Assembly: GCA_017547995.1 (NCBI GenBank)
Contig: JAFYNW010000281.1
Coordinates: forward strand, 1 to 7,754
Direction of reading: 5' to 3'
From: Clostridia bacterium
GTDB taxonomy: Bacteria; Bacillota; Clostridia; Oscillospirales; Butyricicoccaceae
Length of the DNA stretch: 7,754 nt
Of this stretch, positions 1 through 5,455 are shown one piece after another. Within the stretch, counting starts at the first letter, position 1, and the number at the start of each line of letters is the position of its first letter. The notes under the pieces are model-generated. The model was not told the DNA's origin. It ran no database searches and saw nothing but the letters and a program-made list of their open reading frames with translations. Position numbers and translations under genes: made by a program.

Positions 1-3
1 AAC

Positions 4-32
4 TTGGAAAAATAGGTAATCTTGCCTATGAT
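4..32 (+). promoter_or_regulatory. Probable promoter for the deformylase-like gene
   Basis: TTGGAA (4-9) and TATGAT (27-32) are separated by 17 bases, a fair match to the sigma-A consensus. Transcription would start near 39, leaving a leader of about 45 bases before the AAAGGAG Shine-Dalgarno at 72-78. A short dyad (ATAGG 12-16 / CCTAT 25-29) lies across the spacer and -10. It could instead be the weak end of an upstream transcript, since what precedes the window is unknown. Confidence 0.45.
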
Positions 33-84
33 TTTATAAAATGGTAAATAATCCCGCAACTCATCCCCCACAAAGGAGTACCTT

Positions 85-495
85 ATGATAAGACCAATTA
101 TGAAAAACATCATGTTTCTGGCGCAGAAGTCCGAGCCGGCAACACAGGACGATATGCAGGTTGTCCGCGACCTGCTCGATACACTCAAGGCCAACGAAGA
201 CGGCTGTGTCGGCATGGCGGCAAATATGATAGGTGTCAAAAAACGCATCATCGTCGTCAATATGGGCTTTATGAACGTGGCGATGATTAACCCTGTCATC
301 ACTTCAAAAAGCGGTCAGTACGAAACAGAGGAAGGCTGTCTTTCTCTCGTCGGCGTGAGAAAAACCAAGCGCTACGAAAACATCGAGGTGGAATATTTCG
401 ATATTAACTGGAAAAAACAGAAGGGAAAATTCTCAGGCTGGACAGCACAGATTATCCAGCACGAATGTGACCATCTCGAAGGCATCATCATCTAA
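85..495 (+). CDS. Peptide deformylase-like protein with altered motif 1
   Basis: This 136-residue cytoplasmic protein belongs to the peptide deformylase family, metalloenzymes that remove the formyl group from nascent N-terminal methionine. Motif 2 (EGCLS, 83-87) supplies the metal-binding Cys85, and motif 3 (HECDH, 126-130) supplies two metal-binding His and the catalytic Glu127. Motif 1 normally reads G-x-G-L-A-A-P-Q-I-G, but here residues 41-50 read CVGMAANMIG. The Gln that stabilises the transition state is therefore Met48, and the first Gly is Cys41. The protein ends six residues after the HExxH motif, so it lacks the C-terminal helix extension of E. coli Def and is shorter than the usual 150-170 residues. 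The start is supported by AAAGGAG at 72-78, six bases upstream. Family membership is clear. Whether it is an active deformylase or a specialised paralogue is open, so I give no gene symbol. Confidence 0.88.
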   Translation: MIRPIMKNIMFLAQKSEPATQDDMQVVRDLLDTLKANEDGCVGMAANMIGVKKRIIVVNMGFMNVAMINPVITSKSGQYETEEGCLSLVGVRKTKRYENIEVEYFDINWKKQKGKFSGWTAQIIQHECDHLEGIII

Positions 496-584
496 AAAGC
501 CTTCCCCTTGATTCACACCCCAACAAGCAGGCTTGTCGGGGACCCCGTTTGGAGGGGGACCGCGTCAAAGGTGGATGAGGTGTC
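496..584. repeat. Putative GC-rich interspersed repeat element
   Basis: The gap between the deformylase-like gene and the aldo/keto reductase gene is G/C-rich and unlike its surroundings. It starts with AAAGCCTTCCCCTT (496-509), contains an ACAAGC-AG-GCTTGT dyad (523-536) and a GGGGACCCC near-palindrome (538-546), then GGAGGGGGACCGCG (551-564), and ends with GTGGATGAGGTGTC (571-584). From memory, blocks like CCTTCCCC and GGTGGATGAGGTGTC bracket non-coding repeats scattered in gut Firmicutes genomes. Only one copy lies in this window, so the repeat call is inference. Short ORFs through it have no ribosome binding site. Confidence 0.5.
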
Positions 585-620
585 AAAAATCTCGCAAAAC
601 AACCCAAAGGAGCAAACCCA

Positions 621-1796
621 ATGCAATACCGCAGCGACAAATACGGCAACCCAATTTCAATCCTCGGCTACGGCTGTATGCGCTTCACACAGAAGATGGG
701 CGTAGACATCGACAAGGCTGAAAAGGAAATTATGGAAGCCATCAACGGCGGCGTCAACTATTTCGACACCGCATACATATATCCAGGCAGTGAGGCCGCC
801 CTCGGCAAAATCCTCCAGCGCAATAACGTGCGCGATAAGGTAAAAATCGCCACAAAATTGCCTCACTATCTCATCAAATCAAAGGAAGCTATCGAAAAAA
901 TCTTCCGCGAAGAGCTTGAAAGACTCCGCACAGACCATATCGACTATTACCTGATGCACATGCTGTCAGACGTGAAAACCTGGGAAAGACTCAAGGAGAT
1001 GGGCATAGCCGAATGGATTGACGAAAAGAAGAAGTCGGGCGAAATCGGTCAGATTGGCTTCTCATACCACGGCAATTCCGATATGTTCTGTCAGCTCATC
1101 GATGCCTACGACTGGGATTTCTGCCAGATTCAGTATAATTACCTCGACGAGCATTCCCAGGCGGGACGCAAGGGGCTTCAGTACGCTCATTCCAAAGGCA
1201 TCCCTGTCGTCATTATGGAGCCGCTTCGTGGCGGCCGCCTTGCCAATAATCTGCCTGAAAAGGCTGTCAAGCTTATGGCAAATTACCCTGTAAAACGTAC
1301 TCCTGCCGAATGGGCATTCCGTTGGCTGTGGGACCAGAAGGAGGTCACCTGCGTGCTTTCGGGCATGAATTCCCTTGAAATGGTGCAGGAAAACGTGAAG
1401 AATGCCGCCGATTCCCGCGAAAATCAGCTTACCGACGAGGACAAGAGCCTTCTCGCTCAGGTCGTCGAGGCTATCAATGAAAAGATGAAGGTGGGATGCA
1501 CAGGCTGTGGATATTGTATGCCTTGCCCTAAAAAGGTGGACATCCCCGGCACCTTTGCAAGCTACAACAAGATTTACACGGAAAACAAGCTCAAGGCTTC
1601 CCTTGAATATATTGTGTGCACCCTGCTCCGCAAGGATATCACGCCTGCGTCAAACTGTATCGGCTGCGGCAAGTGCGAAATGCATTGCCCTCAGCACATC
1701 AAAATCCGCGATGAGTTGAAAAACGCACAGAAGGAGCTTGAAGGTCCGCTTTACAAGACGGCGAAAAAGATTCTGCCAAAGATTATTAAATATTAA
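621..1796 (+). CDS. Aldo/keto reductase with C-terminal 2x[4Fe-4S] ferredoxin domain
   Basis: The protein has 391 residues. Residues 1 to about 285 form an aldo/keto reductase barrel with the expected catalytic tetrad: Asp49 and Tyr54 in FDTAYIY, Lys79 in ATKLP, and His113 in YLMHM. The C-terminal part carries two clusters of cysteines. The first is Cys293, 296, 299 and 302 (CTGCGYCMPCP) and the second is Cys346, 349, 352 and 356 (CIGCGKCEMHCP). This is the architecture of the predicted oxidoreductases grouped in COG1453, common in anaerobes, where electrons may pass between an NAD(P)H or substrate site and ferredoxin-type clusters. The physiological substrate is not known to me. No signal peptide or membrane segment is present, so it should be cytoplasmic. 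The start is fixed by AAAGGAG at 606-612, eight bases before ATG. No clear promoter is visible in the 125-base gap, so it may be read from the upstream promoter. A terminator follows. Confidence 0.93.
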   Translation: MQYRSDKYGNPISILGYGCMRFTQKMGVDIDKAEKEIMEAINGGVNYFDTAYIYPGSEAALGKILQRNNVRDKVKIATKLPHYLIKSKEAIEKIFREELERLRTDHIDYYLMHMLSDVKTWERLKEMGIAEWIDEKKKSGEIGQIGFSYHGNSDMFCQLIDAYDWDFCQIQYNYLDEHSQAGRKGLQYAHSKGIPVVIMEPLRGGRLANNLPEKAVKLMANYPVKRTPAEWAFRWLWDQKEVTCVLSGMNSLEMVQENVKNAADSRENQLTDEDKSLLAQVVEAINEKMKVGCTGCGYCMPCPKKVDIPGTFASYNKIYTENKLKASLEYIVCTLLRKDITPASNCIGCGKCEMHCPQHIKIRDELKNAQKELEGPLYKTAKKILPKIIKY

Positions 1797-1804
1797 AAAT
1801 CCAG

Positions 1805-1838
1805 AGCCGCTGAGTTGTTCAGCGGCTTGTTAAATTTA
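1805..1838 (+). terminator. Intrinsic terminator after the aldo/keto reductase
   Basis: AGCCGCTGA (1805-1813) pairs perfectly with TCAGCGGCT (1819-1827) around a GTTGT loop. The T-rich tail TTGTTAAATTTATTT follows. The tail is interrupted, so termination may be partial. It lies nine bases after the stop codon. Confidence 0.8.
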
Positions 1839-1862
1839 TTTGATAAAATTGCATAACTTTCC

Positions 1863-1891
1863 TTGCAAAATAATAAATCTGGTGGTATAAT
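1863..1891 (+). promoter_or_regulatory. Strong extended -10 promoter of the S10 peptidase gene
   Basis: TTGCAA (1863-1868) and a perfect TATAAT (1886-1891) are 17 bases apart. TGG immediately before the -10 (1883-1885) gives an extended -10 element. The start of transcription is expected near 1898, with AGGAGG at 1919-1924, eight bases before the ATG. Together with terminators on both sides, this makes the downstream gene a single-gene transcription unit. Confidence 0.8.
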
Positions 1892-1932
1892 GTTCACAGA
1901 ATAAAAACTTACCTATTCAGGAGGAAATTATT

Positions 1933-3372
1933 ATGCTTCTTAAGACAGACGTTTTCACACCTTCCCGCTTTACATCCGAAGGCGTGATTGAGCTCCGCGG
2001 CAACAAGGTTCCATACCACACAGTATGTGAAGATAACGTGTTCTATGACAATGAAGGCAAGGCTATTGCTTCCATTTTCTCATATTCCTACTTCCGCTCT
2101 GACGTTGAAGACGTTAAGAACAGACCTGTTATGTTCTGCTTCAACGGCGGCCCTGGTACGTCTTCCATGATGGTTCATGCAGGCTTCCTCGGCACAAAGC
2201 GCCTCAAGTATGGCGAATGTGATGATATCGGCTTGCCATTGCCTCCATACGAATCCGTTGACAACGCACAGTGCCTCCTCGATATCTGTGACCTCGTTAT
2301 CATCGACCCAGTCGGCACAGGTTTCGGCCGTCTCCTCGACGAATCCAAGAAGGATATGTTCTACGGCATCGAACAGGACGCTGAAGCTATCCTTACATTC
2401 ATCCAGAAGTGGCTTGCAAAGTATAACAGATGGCAGAGCCCTAAGTATATGTGCGGTGAAAGCTATGGCTGTACACGTGCTTCCACAGTAGCAGGCATCG
2501 GCTCCGCAGGTGCATCTGACCGTGCATACTCTATCGCATTCGATGGCCTTATTCTCATCGGTAACACAGTTACAAACGGTGACCACTTCGGCGCACCAAA
2601 GCAGATTTATCCTGCAGTTCTCGCATTCCCAACTCTCGCGGCTACACATTGGTATCACAACCATCCATCCGAACAGACAGTTGAAGAATTCGTAGCAGAA
2701 GCAAAGCAGTTTGCTGATACAGAATATCTCCTCGCTCTCTATCAGGGCGAAAGATTCCAGGGCGAAGCTCGTGAAAAGATGATCGAAAAGATTATGTACT
2801 ACACAGGCGTATCCCGTGAATACCTCATCAAGCGTGAACTCGTTGTTGAAGACGTAGAATTCCGTGGTGAAGTTTGCCGCAAGCAGGGCAAGAGCGTTGC
2901 ACGTCTCGACGGCCGTATCACACGTCCACTTTACTCCGGTATGGAAGAAGCTAAGTGGGGCATGCGTGACGACCCAGCAGTTGGCAAGTACGACCCATTC
3001 TTCCAGTCCGTACTCGAAGGCGAACTCTTCCCACAGCTCGGTATCGTTGATTTCGACAGAAACTTCGTCAACTCCCATAGCCTCTACCTCAGCTGGAACA
3101 ATACAATCAAGGGCAGAAATACAGCTCAGTGCCTCAATGCTGCAATGACAAGAGTACCAGGCATGCGTACGTTCTTCGTAAACGGCTGGTATGACATCTG
3201 CACACAGATTGGTATCCTTTACTACACACTCGACCATTCCGGTCTCCCAATGGATCGTATTTTCGTAAAGGGCTATAAGGCTGGTCACATGGCTTACCTC
3301 GGCGAAGACCTCATTCAGGAACTTACAGACGATATGTACAACTTCATCAAGGGCGAAGACCCAACAAAGTAA
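1933..3372 (+). CDS. Serine carboxypeptidase (peptidase S10) family protein, no signal peptide
   Basis: The 479-residue product has the S10 landmarks in order. NGGPG (71-75) is the oxyanion-hole loop, GESYG (175-179) carries the nucleophile Ser177, Asp421 lies in NGWYD, and His452 lies in GYKAGHM. S10 enzymes release single C-terminal amino acids from peptides, usually in acidic secreted or vacuolar settings. Here the N-terminus (MLLKTDVFTPSRF) has no hydrophobic core, so the protein is probably cytoplasmic and may recycle peptides or act on another acyl substrate. All 25 lysines use AAG, and from codon 51 onward the codons TTA, CTA and TCA are absent. This bias resembles that of the gcvH gene and suggests high expression. 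AGGAGG lies eight bases before the ATG. The gene has its own promoter and terminator. Family assignment is firm; the substrate is unknown. Confidence 0.92.
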   Translation: MLLKTDVFTPSRFTSEGVIELRGNKVPYHTVCEDNVFYDNEGKAIASIFSYSYFRSDVEDVKNRPVMFCFNGGPGTSSMMVHAGFLGTKRLKYGECDDIGLPLPPYESVDNAQCLLDICDLVIIDPVGTGFGRLLDESKKDMFYGIEQDAEAILTFIQKWLAKYNRWQSPKYMCGESYGCTRASTVAGIGSAGASDRAYSIAFDGLILIGNTVTNGDHFGAPKQIYPAVLAFPTLAATHWYHNHPSEQTVEEFVAEAKQFADTEYLLALYQGERFQGEAREKMIEKIMYYTGVSREYLIKRELVVEDVEFRGEVCRKQGKSVARLDGRITRPLYSGMEEAKWGMRDDPAVGKYDPFFQSVLEGELFPQLGIVDFDRNFVNSHSLYLSWNNTIKGRNTAQCLNAAMTRVPGMRTFFVNGWYDICTQIGILYYTLDHSGLPMDRIFVKGYKAGHMAYLGEDLIQELTDDMYNFIKGEDPTK

Positions 3373-3391
3373 GATATACGTATAATAATAT

Positions 3392-3421
3392 AAAGCCGTC
3401 GGCATCCCCGACGGCTTTTTC
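3392..3421 (+). terminator. Intrinsic terminator after the S10 peptidase
   Basis: AAAGCCGTCGG (3392-3402) pairs perfectly with CCGACGGCTTT (3408-3418) around a CATCC loop, followed by a T run to 3420. This eleven-pair stem is a textbook strong terminator. Confidence 0.93.
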
Positions 3422-3449
3422 AAAACAGATTATATAATAATAAAAGTAG

Positions 3450-3471
3450 GGGAGGGTCTCCGCGCCCTCCC
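3450..3471 (+). other. GC-rich hairpin in the leader of the carbonic anhydrase-like gene
   Basis: GGGAGGG (3450-3456) pairs with CCCTCCC (3465-3471) around an eight-base loop, in an otherwise A/T-rich leader. It has no T tail, so it is not a terminator. It sits 24 bases before the ATG, and a TATAAT at 3433-3438 just upstream lacks a recognisable -35. It may stabilise the 5' end of the mRNA or affect translation; no function is shown by the sequence. Confidence 0.5.
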
Positions 3472-3495
3472 GAAAGAAAAAAGGAAACCATAATT

Positions 3496-4002
3496 ATGAT
3501 TCTCAACTTCAAAGATAAAACTCCATCGATTCACGAAAGCTGCTTCGTAGCGCCGAATGCCACAATCATCGGCGGTGTGACTATGGCTGAAAATGCTACA
3601 GTATGGTATGGCGCGGTCTTGCGCGGTGACGGCAGTGAAATTACTATCGGCAAAGGCTCCAATGTGCAGGATAATGCCACAGTCCATTGCGACCCTGATT
3701 TCCCTGTGAAAATCGGCGAAAACGTAACAGTCGGCCATAATGCCGTTATCCACGGCTGTACTATTGAGGACGACGTTATGGTCGGTATGTCTGCCACAGT
3801 GCTCAACGGCGCAGTTGTAGGCAAGGGCAGCATCATCGGTGCAGGCGCACTCGTCCGCGAAGGACAGATCATTCCGCCAAACTCCCTCGTCATCGGCATC
3901 CCTGCAAAGGTGGTCAAGGAAACGACAGAAGAGCAGGTCAAGGCAATCCTCGAAAACGCAAAGCATTACGTCGAATTAGGCAAGGAACATAAGGAGATAT
4001 AG
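3496..4002 (+). CDS. Gamma-class carbonic anhydrase family protein (left-handed beta-helix)
   Basis: The 168-residue protein is built of hexapeptide repeats (for example NATIIGG, NATVWYG, VTVGHNAVIHG, SIIGAG) that form a left-handed beta-helix trimer. The three zinc ligands of the Cam/CamH family are present as His64 (TVHCD), His81 (GHNAV) and His86 (VIHG). Arg43 and Asp45 (RGDGS) and Gln58 (NVQDN) match the conserved trimer salt-bridge and active-site positions. The acidic loop carrying the proton-shuttle Glu of archaeal Cam is absent, as in CamH-type proteins, so the enzyme may be a modest CO2 hydratase or act on another substrate. The ribosome binding site is weak (AAGGAAA, 3481-3487). It is cytoplasmic. 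Its 3' end carries the AAGGAGA site of the next gene, only two bases away, so the two are translated from one mRNA. Confidence 0.9.
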   Translation: MILNFKDKTPSIHESCFVAPNATIIGGVTMAENATVWYGAVLRGDGSEITIGKGSNVQDNATVHCDPDFPVKIGENVTVGHNAVIHGCTIEDDVMVGMSATVLNGAVVGKGSIIGAGALVREGQIIPPNSLVIGIPAKVVKETTEEQVKAILENAKHYVELGKEHKEI

Positions 4003-4004
4003 TT

Positions 4005-4685
4005 ATGACTGAACTCAAGAAGGAATTATTTGAAATACTCAAGGCAAATGGCGCTGAGCTTATGGGCGTCGGTGATATCGAAGGCATACTCGACACAGAT
4101 ATGAAGCGTGGTGTGGCGGTGGTGATGCATCTGCCTGTCGATATGGTTGAGGTGCTGAAGGACCATCCAACAGATGAAACTCAGGCGACTTATGCCGCAT
4201 TCAGACCGCACATCGAAGCAATCGTTGCGGCGGGTGCTGATTTCCTCAGAAGCAAGGGCTACAACGTCGTCACAGGTATGCTTGGCGACAAGCCTCTTTC
4301 CCACAAGACTGTTGCAACACGCGCAGGTCTCGGCTGGGTCGGCAAGAATAATATCCTCGTCACAAAGGAATTCGGCAGCGCAATCCGTCTTTCATCAATG
4401 CTGACAGATGCACCGCTTGAAGCTGACGAGCCAATCACAGAAAGCAAGTGCGGCGCCTGCGACCTCTGCGTCAAGCTCTGTCCTGCAAATGCGCTGACAG
4501 GCAAGCTCTGGGAGCCTGGTCTTGAAAAGGGCGCGCTTGCCGATGACGTAGTATGTCTCGGCTTTGCCAAGGAGCGTCAGGAAAAAGACCCATACTATAA
4601 AAATATCATGATGTGCGGCAAATGCTACGCAGTATGTCCATATACACAAGGCTATCACAACCGCATGAAAAAAGAAAATCAATAG
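4005..4685 (+). CDS. Short QueG-like double [4Fe-4S] cluster protein
   Basis: This 226-residue cytoplasmic protein resembles the core of epoxyqueuosine reductase QueG. The block ATRAGLGWVGKNN (104-116) and FGSAIRLSSMLTDAPL (123-138) match that family closely. Eight cysteines suit two [4Fe-4S] clusters: Cys149, 152, 155 and 159, then Cys184 and Cys204, 207 and 211. True QueG is about 310-380 residues long, has an N-terminal cobalamin-binding part and usually a DSAPxxER-type block before AVRAGLGW. Here that block reads LGDKPLSHK (93-101), and the protein is much shorter. I therefore read it as an iron-sulfur electron-transfer or reductase paralogue, not as a proven queuosine enzyme. AAGGAGA (3991-3997) lies seven bases before ATG inside the preceding gene, showing translational coupling to the carbonic anhydrase-like gene. 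A strong terminator follows. Confidence 0.85.
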   Translation: MTELKKELFEILKANGAELMGVGDIEGILDTDMKRGVAVVMHLPVDMVEVLKDHPTDETQATYAAFRPHIEAIVAAGADFLRSKGYNVVTGMLGDKPLSHKTVATRAGLGWVGKNNILVTKEFGSAIRLSSMLTDAPLEADEPITESKCGACDLCVKLCPANALTGKLWEPGLEKGALADDVVCLGFAKERQEKDPYYKNIMMCGKCYAVCPYTQGYHNRMKKENQ

Positions 4686-4692
4686 CAAAAGC

Positions 4693-4725
4693 AAAAAGCG
4701 TCGGTAAAATCACCGACGCTTTTTT
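4693..4725. terminator. Bidirectional terminator between convergent genes
   Basis: AAAAAGCGTCGGT (4693-4705) pairs perfectly with ACCGACGCTTTTT (4712-4724) around a six-base loop. T runs follow on the plus strand, and GCTTTTTGCTTTTG on the minus strand. It can stop both the QueG-like operon and the convergent 40-codon gene. Confidence 0.9.
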
Positions 4726-4741
4726 GGGGTAGTGGGTATGT

Positions 4742-4766
4742 ATAACACAGAGGCTGTGTTATTTTT
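4742..4766 (+). terminator. Second, tandem plus-strand terminator
   Basis: ATAACACAG (4742-4750) pairs perfectly with CTGTGTTAT (4754-4762) around a tight AGG loop, with TTTTT ending at 4766. On the plus strand it backs up the previous terminator. It ends just before the 3' end of the minus-strand 40-codon gene, so it would limit antisense readthrough into that gene. Confidence 0.65.
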
Positions 4767-4767
4767 A

Positions 4768-4890
4768 TTAGTCGCGTTCTTCGAAAGCATAACCGTCGTC
4801 AACGTAGTCGCCGGTTTCCCAGATAAGGCCGATTTTTTCAAATGCATTCTTTAAAAATTCGTTATTGTTTTCAAAATCCATGTATGTCAT
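4768..4890 (-). CDS. Small acidic protein of 40 residues, unknown function
   Basis: Reading the minus strand from 4890 gives a 40-codon frame starting MTYMDFENNNEFLK and ending with TAA, followed directly by a second TAA. GGAGGT (plus 4903-4898) lies seven bases before the ATG, one of the best ribosome binding sites in the window. A TATAAT for the minus strand lies at 4951-4946 and the bidirectional terminator lies downstream, so a complete transcription unit is present. Asp and Glu greatly outnumber basic residues. Residues 8 to 22 (NNNEFLKNAFEKIGL) could form an amphipathic helix, and the C-terminal half (ETGDYVDDGYAFEERD) is very acidic and probably disordered. It has no hydrophobic segment or Cys motif. 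A second ATG at codon 4 is less well spaced. I do not recognise the family. Confidence 0.7.
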   Translation of the reverse strand: MTYMDFENNNEFLKNAFEKIGLIWETGDYVDDGYAFEERD

Positions 4891-4945
4891 ATATTTTACC
4901 TCCGTTTTTGCTGTAAAATGTTTTGTATTTCTTTATCTTGTCTAT

Positions 4946-4980
4946 ATTATACAACACTATAAGTCCTATAAAACGGACAA
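4946..4980 (-). promoter_or_regulatory. Promoter and possible operator of the 40-codon gene
   Basis: The minus strand has a perfect TATAAT (plus 4951-4946). A -35 at normal spacing is poor (GTTTTA at 4974-4969). A dyad GTCC (4963-4966) / GGAC (4975-4978), with eight bases between, covers the expected -35 region. A weak -35 overlapped by a dyad fits a regulated promoter, but no regulator is identified. The leader would be about 48 bases. Confidence 0.5.
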
Positions 4981-5026
4981 TAAAAGCGTGTCTGAAAATA
5001 TATGAAAAAATATTTTGAAAAAAGTG

Positions 5027-5055
5027 TTGACATTTTGAGAATCCTATGGTATTAT
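5027..5055 (+). promoter_or_regulatory. Strong promoter of the tRNA-Leu gene
   Basis: A perfect TTGACA (5027-5032) is followed, 17 bases later, by TATTAT (5050-5055) with an upstream TGG extended -10. A-rich tracts at 4995-5023 resemble an UP element, as is usual for stable RNA genes. The leader (about 5062-5099) holds a small imperfect hairpin, GTCA 5065-5068 / TGAC 5074-5077. Confidence 0.82.
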
Positions 5056-5099
5056 ATACAAGCAGTCAGGAAATGACAGCGAAAAACAAAAAAGAATAT

Positions 5100-5185
5100 G
5101 CGGTCGTGGCGGAATGGTATACGCGCTAGCTTGAGGTGCTAGTGAGAGCAGTCTCGTGGGGGTTCAAGTCCCCCCGACCGCACCA
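5100..5185 (+). tRNA. tRNA-Leu, anticodon GAG
   Basis: The acceptor stem GCGGTCG (5100-5106) pairs with CGACCGC (5175-5181), followed by discriminator A and an encoded CCA (5183-5185). The anticodon arm is CTAGC (5126-5130), loop TTGAGGT and GCTAG (5138-5142), giving anticodon GAG at 5133-5135, which reads CUC and CUU leucine codons. A long variable arm (type II tRNA) and a T arm GGGGG-TTCAAGT-CCCCC (5158-5174) complete the 86-base cloverleaf. It is a single-gene unit with its own promoter and terminator. Confidence 0.97.
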
Positions 5186-5187
5186 AG

Positions 5188-5220
5188 AAAAGTCGTGTTC
5201 GAAAGAATACGGCTTTTATT
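5188..5220 (+). terminator. Terminator of the tRNA-Leu gene
   Basis: AAAAGTCGTGTTC (5188-5200) pairs with GAATACGGCTTTT (5205-5217) using two G-U wobbles, around a GAAA tetraloop, with further T-rich sequence after it. It begins three bases after the tRNA CCA end. Confidence 0.88.
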
Positions 5221-5292
5221 GTATTTTTCAGGACTTTCATCAGAGATAACTATTACATAGCAGGATTTTTTCTGTACAATAATAAGAATCAC

Positions 5293-5323
5293 AATCCCAC
5301 CATTATCCGCGGTGGGATTTTTT
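5293..5323 (+). terminator. Orphan terminator-like hairpin without an obvious gene
   Basis: AATCCCACC (5293-5301) pairs perfectly with GGTGGGATT (5311-5319) around a nine-base loop, and a T run extends to 5323. The nearest upstream gene, tRNA-Leu, already has its own terminator. A possible promoter, TTACAT-16-TACAAT (about 5253-5280), would give only a transcript of about 35 bases. I see no coding frame with a ribosome binding site between 5221 and 5403. It may be a backup terminator insulating the gcv promoter or the end of a short RNA. Confidence 0.7.
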
Positions 5324-5403
5324 ATATTCTCAGCCTGATTATAGATGTAATCTATTGAGGTTCTGGATAAATATTTGATAATCTTATAAAGTACCGAAAT
5401 AGT

Positions 5404-5432
5404 TTGACTTTGCATCCGTGCGGAAATATAAT
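5404..5432 (+). promoter_or_regulatory. Consensus promoter of the gcv operon
   Basis: TTGACT (5404-5409) and a perfect TATAAT (5427-5432) are exactly 17 bases apart. Transcription should start near 5439, about 20 bases before the riboswitch core. CATCCGT (5413-5419) in the spacer and ACGGATG (5454-5460) in the leader form an inverted repeat around the -10. Confidence 0.85.
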
Positions 5433-5455
5433 ATTATATATATTTCAATAGAGAC

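Noticed and set aside
508..721. Two short plus-strand frames between the deformylase-like and reductase genes
   Set aside because: They cross the putative repeat, overlap the reductase start in other frames and have no ribosome binding site.
3381..3386. A TATAAT between the S10 stop codon and its terminator
   Set aside because: A transcript from it would start at the terminator stem, and no -35 precedes it.
2080..3423. A 447-codon open frame on the minus strand opposite the S10 gene
   Set aside because: It is in codon register with the S10 gene and stays open only because that gene avoids TTA, CTA and TCA codons. The translation shows no known motif, is rich in Cys and has no ribosome binding site.
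3430..3966. Minus-strand frames opposite the carbonic anhydrase-like gene
   Set aside because: They are shadows of a well-supported family gene, lack ribosome binding sites and show low-complexity composition.
5341..5355. ATAGAT-GTA-ATCTAT dyad about 50 bases upstream of the gcv -35
   Set aside because: A six-base A/T-rich dyad is expected by chance in this kind of spacer, and nothing ties it to a regulator.
5164..5415. A minus-strand frame of 83 codons after the tRNA
   Set aside because: It overlaps the 3' end of tRNA-Leu and two terminators, and has no Shine-Dalgarno.
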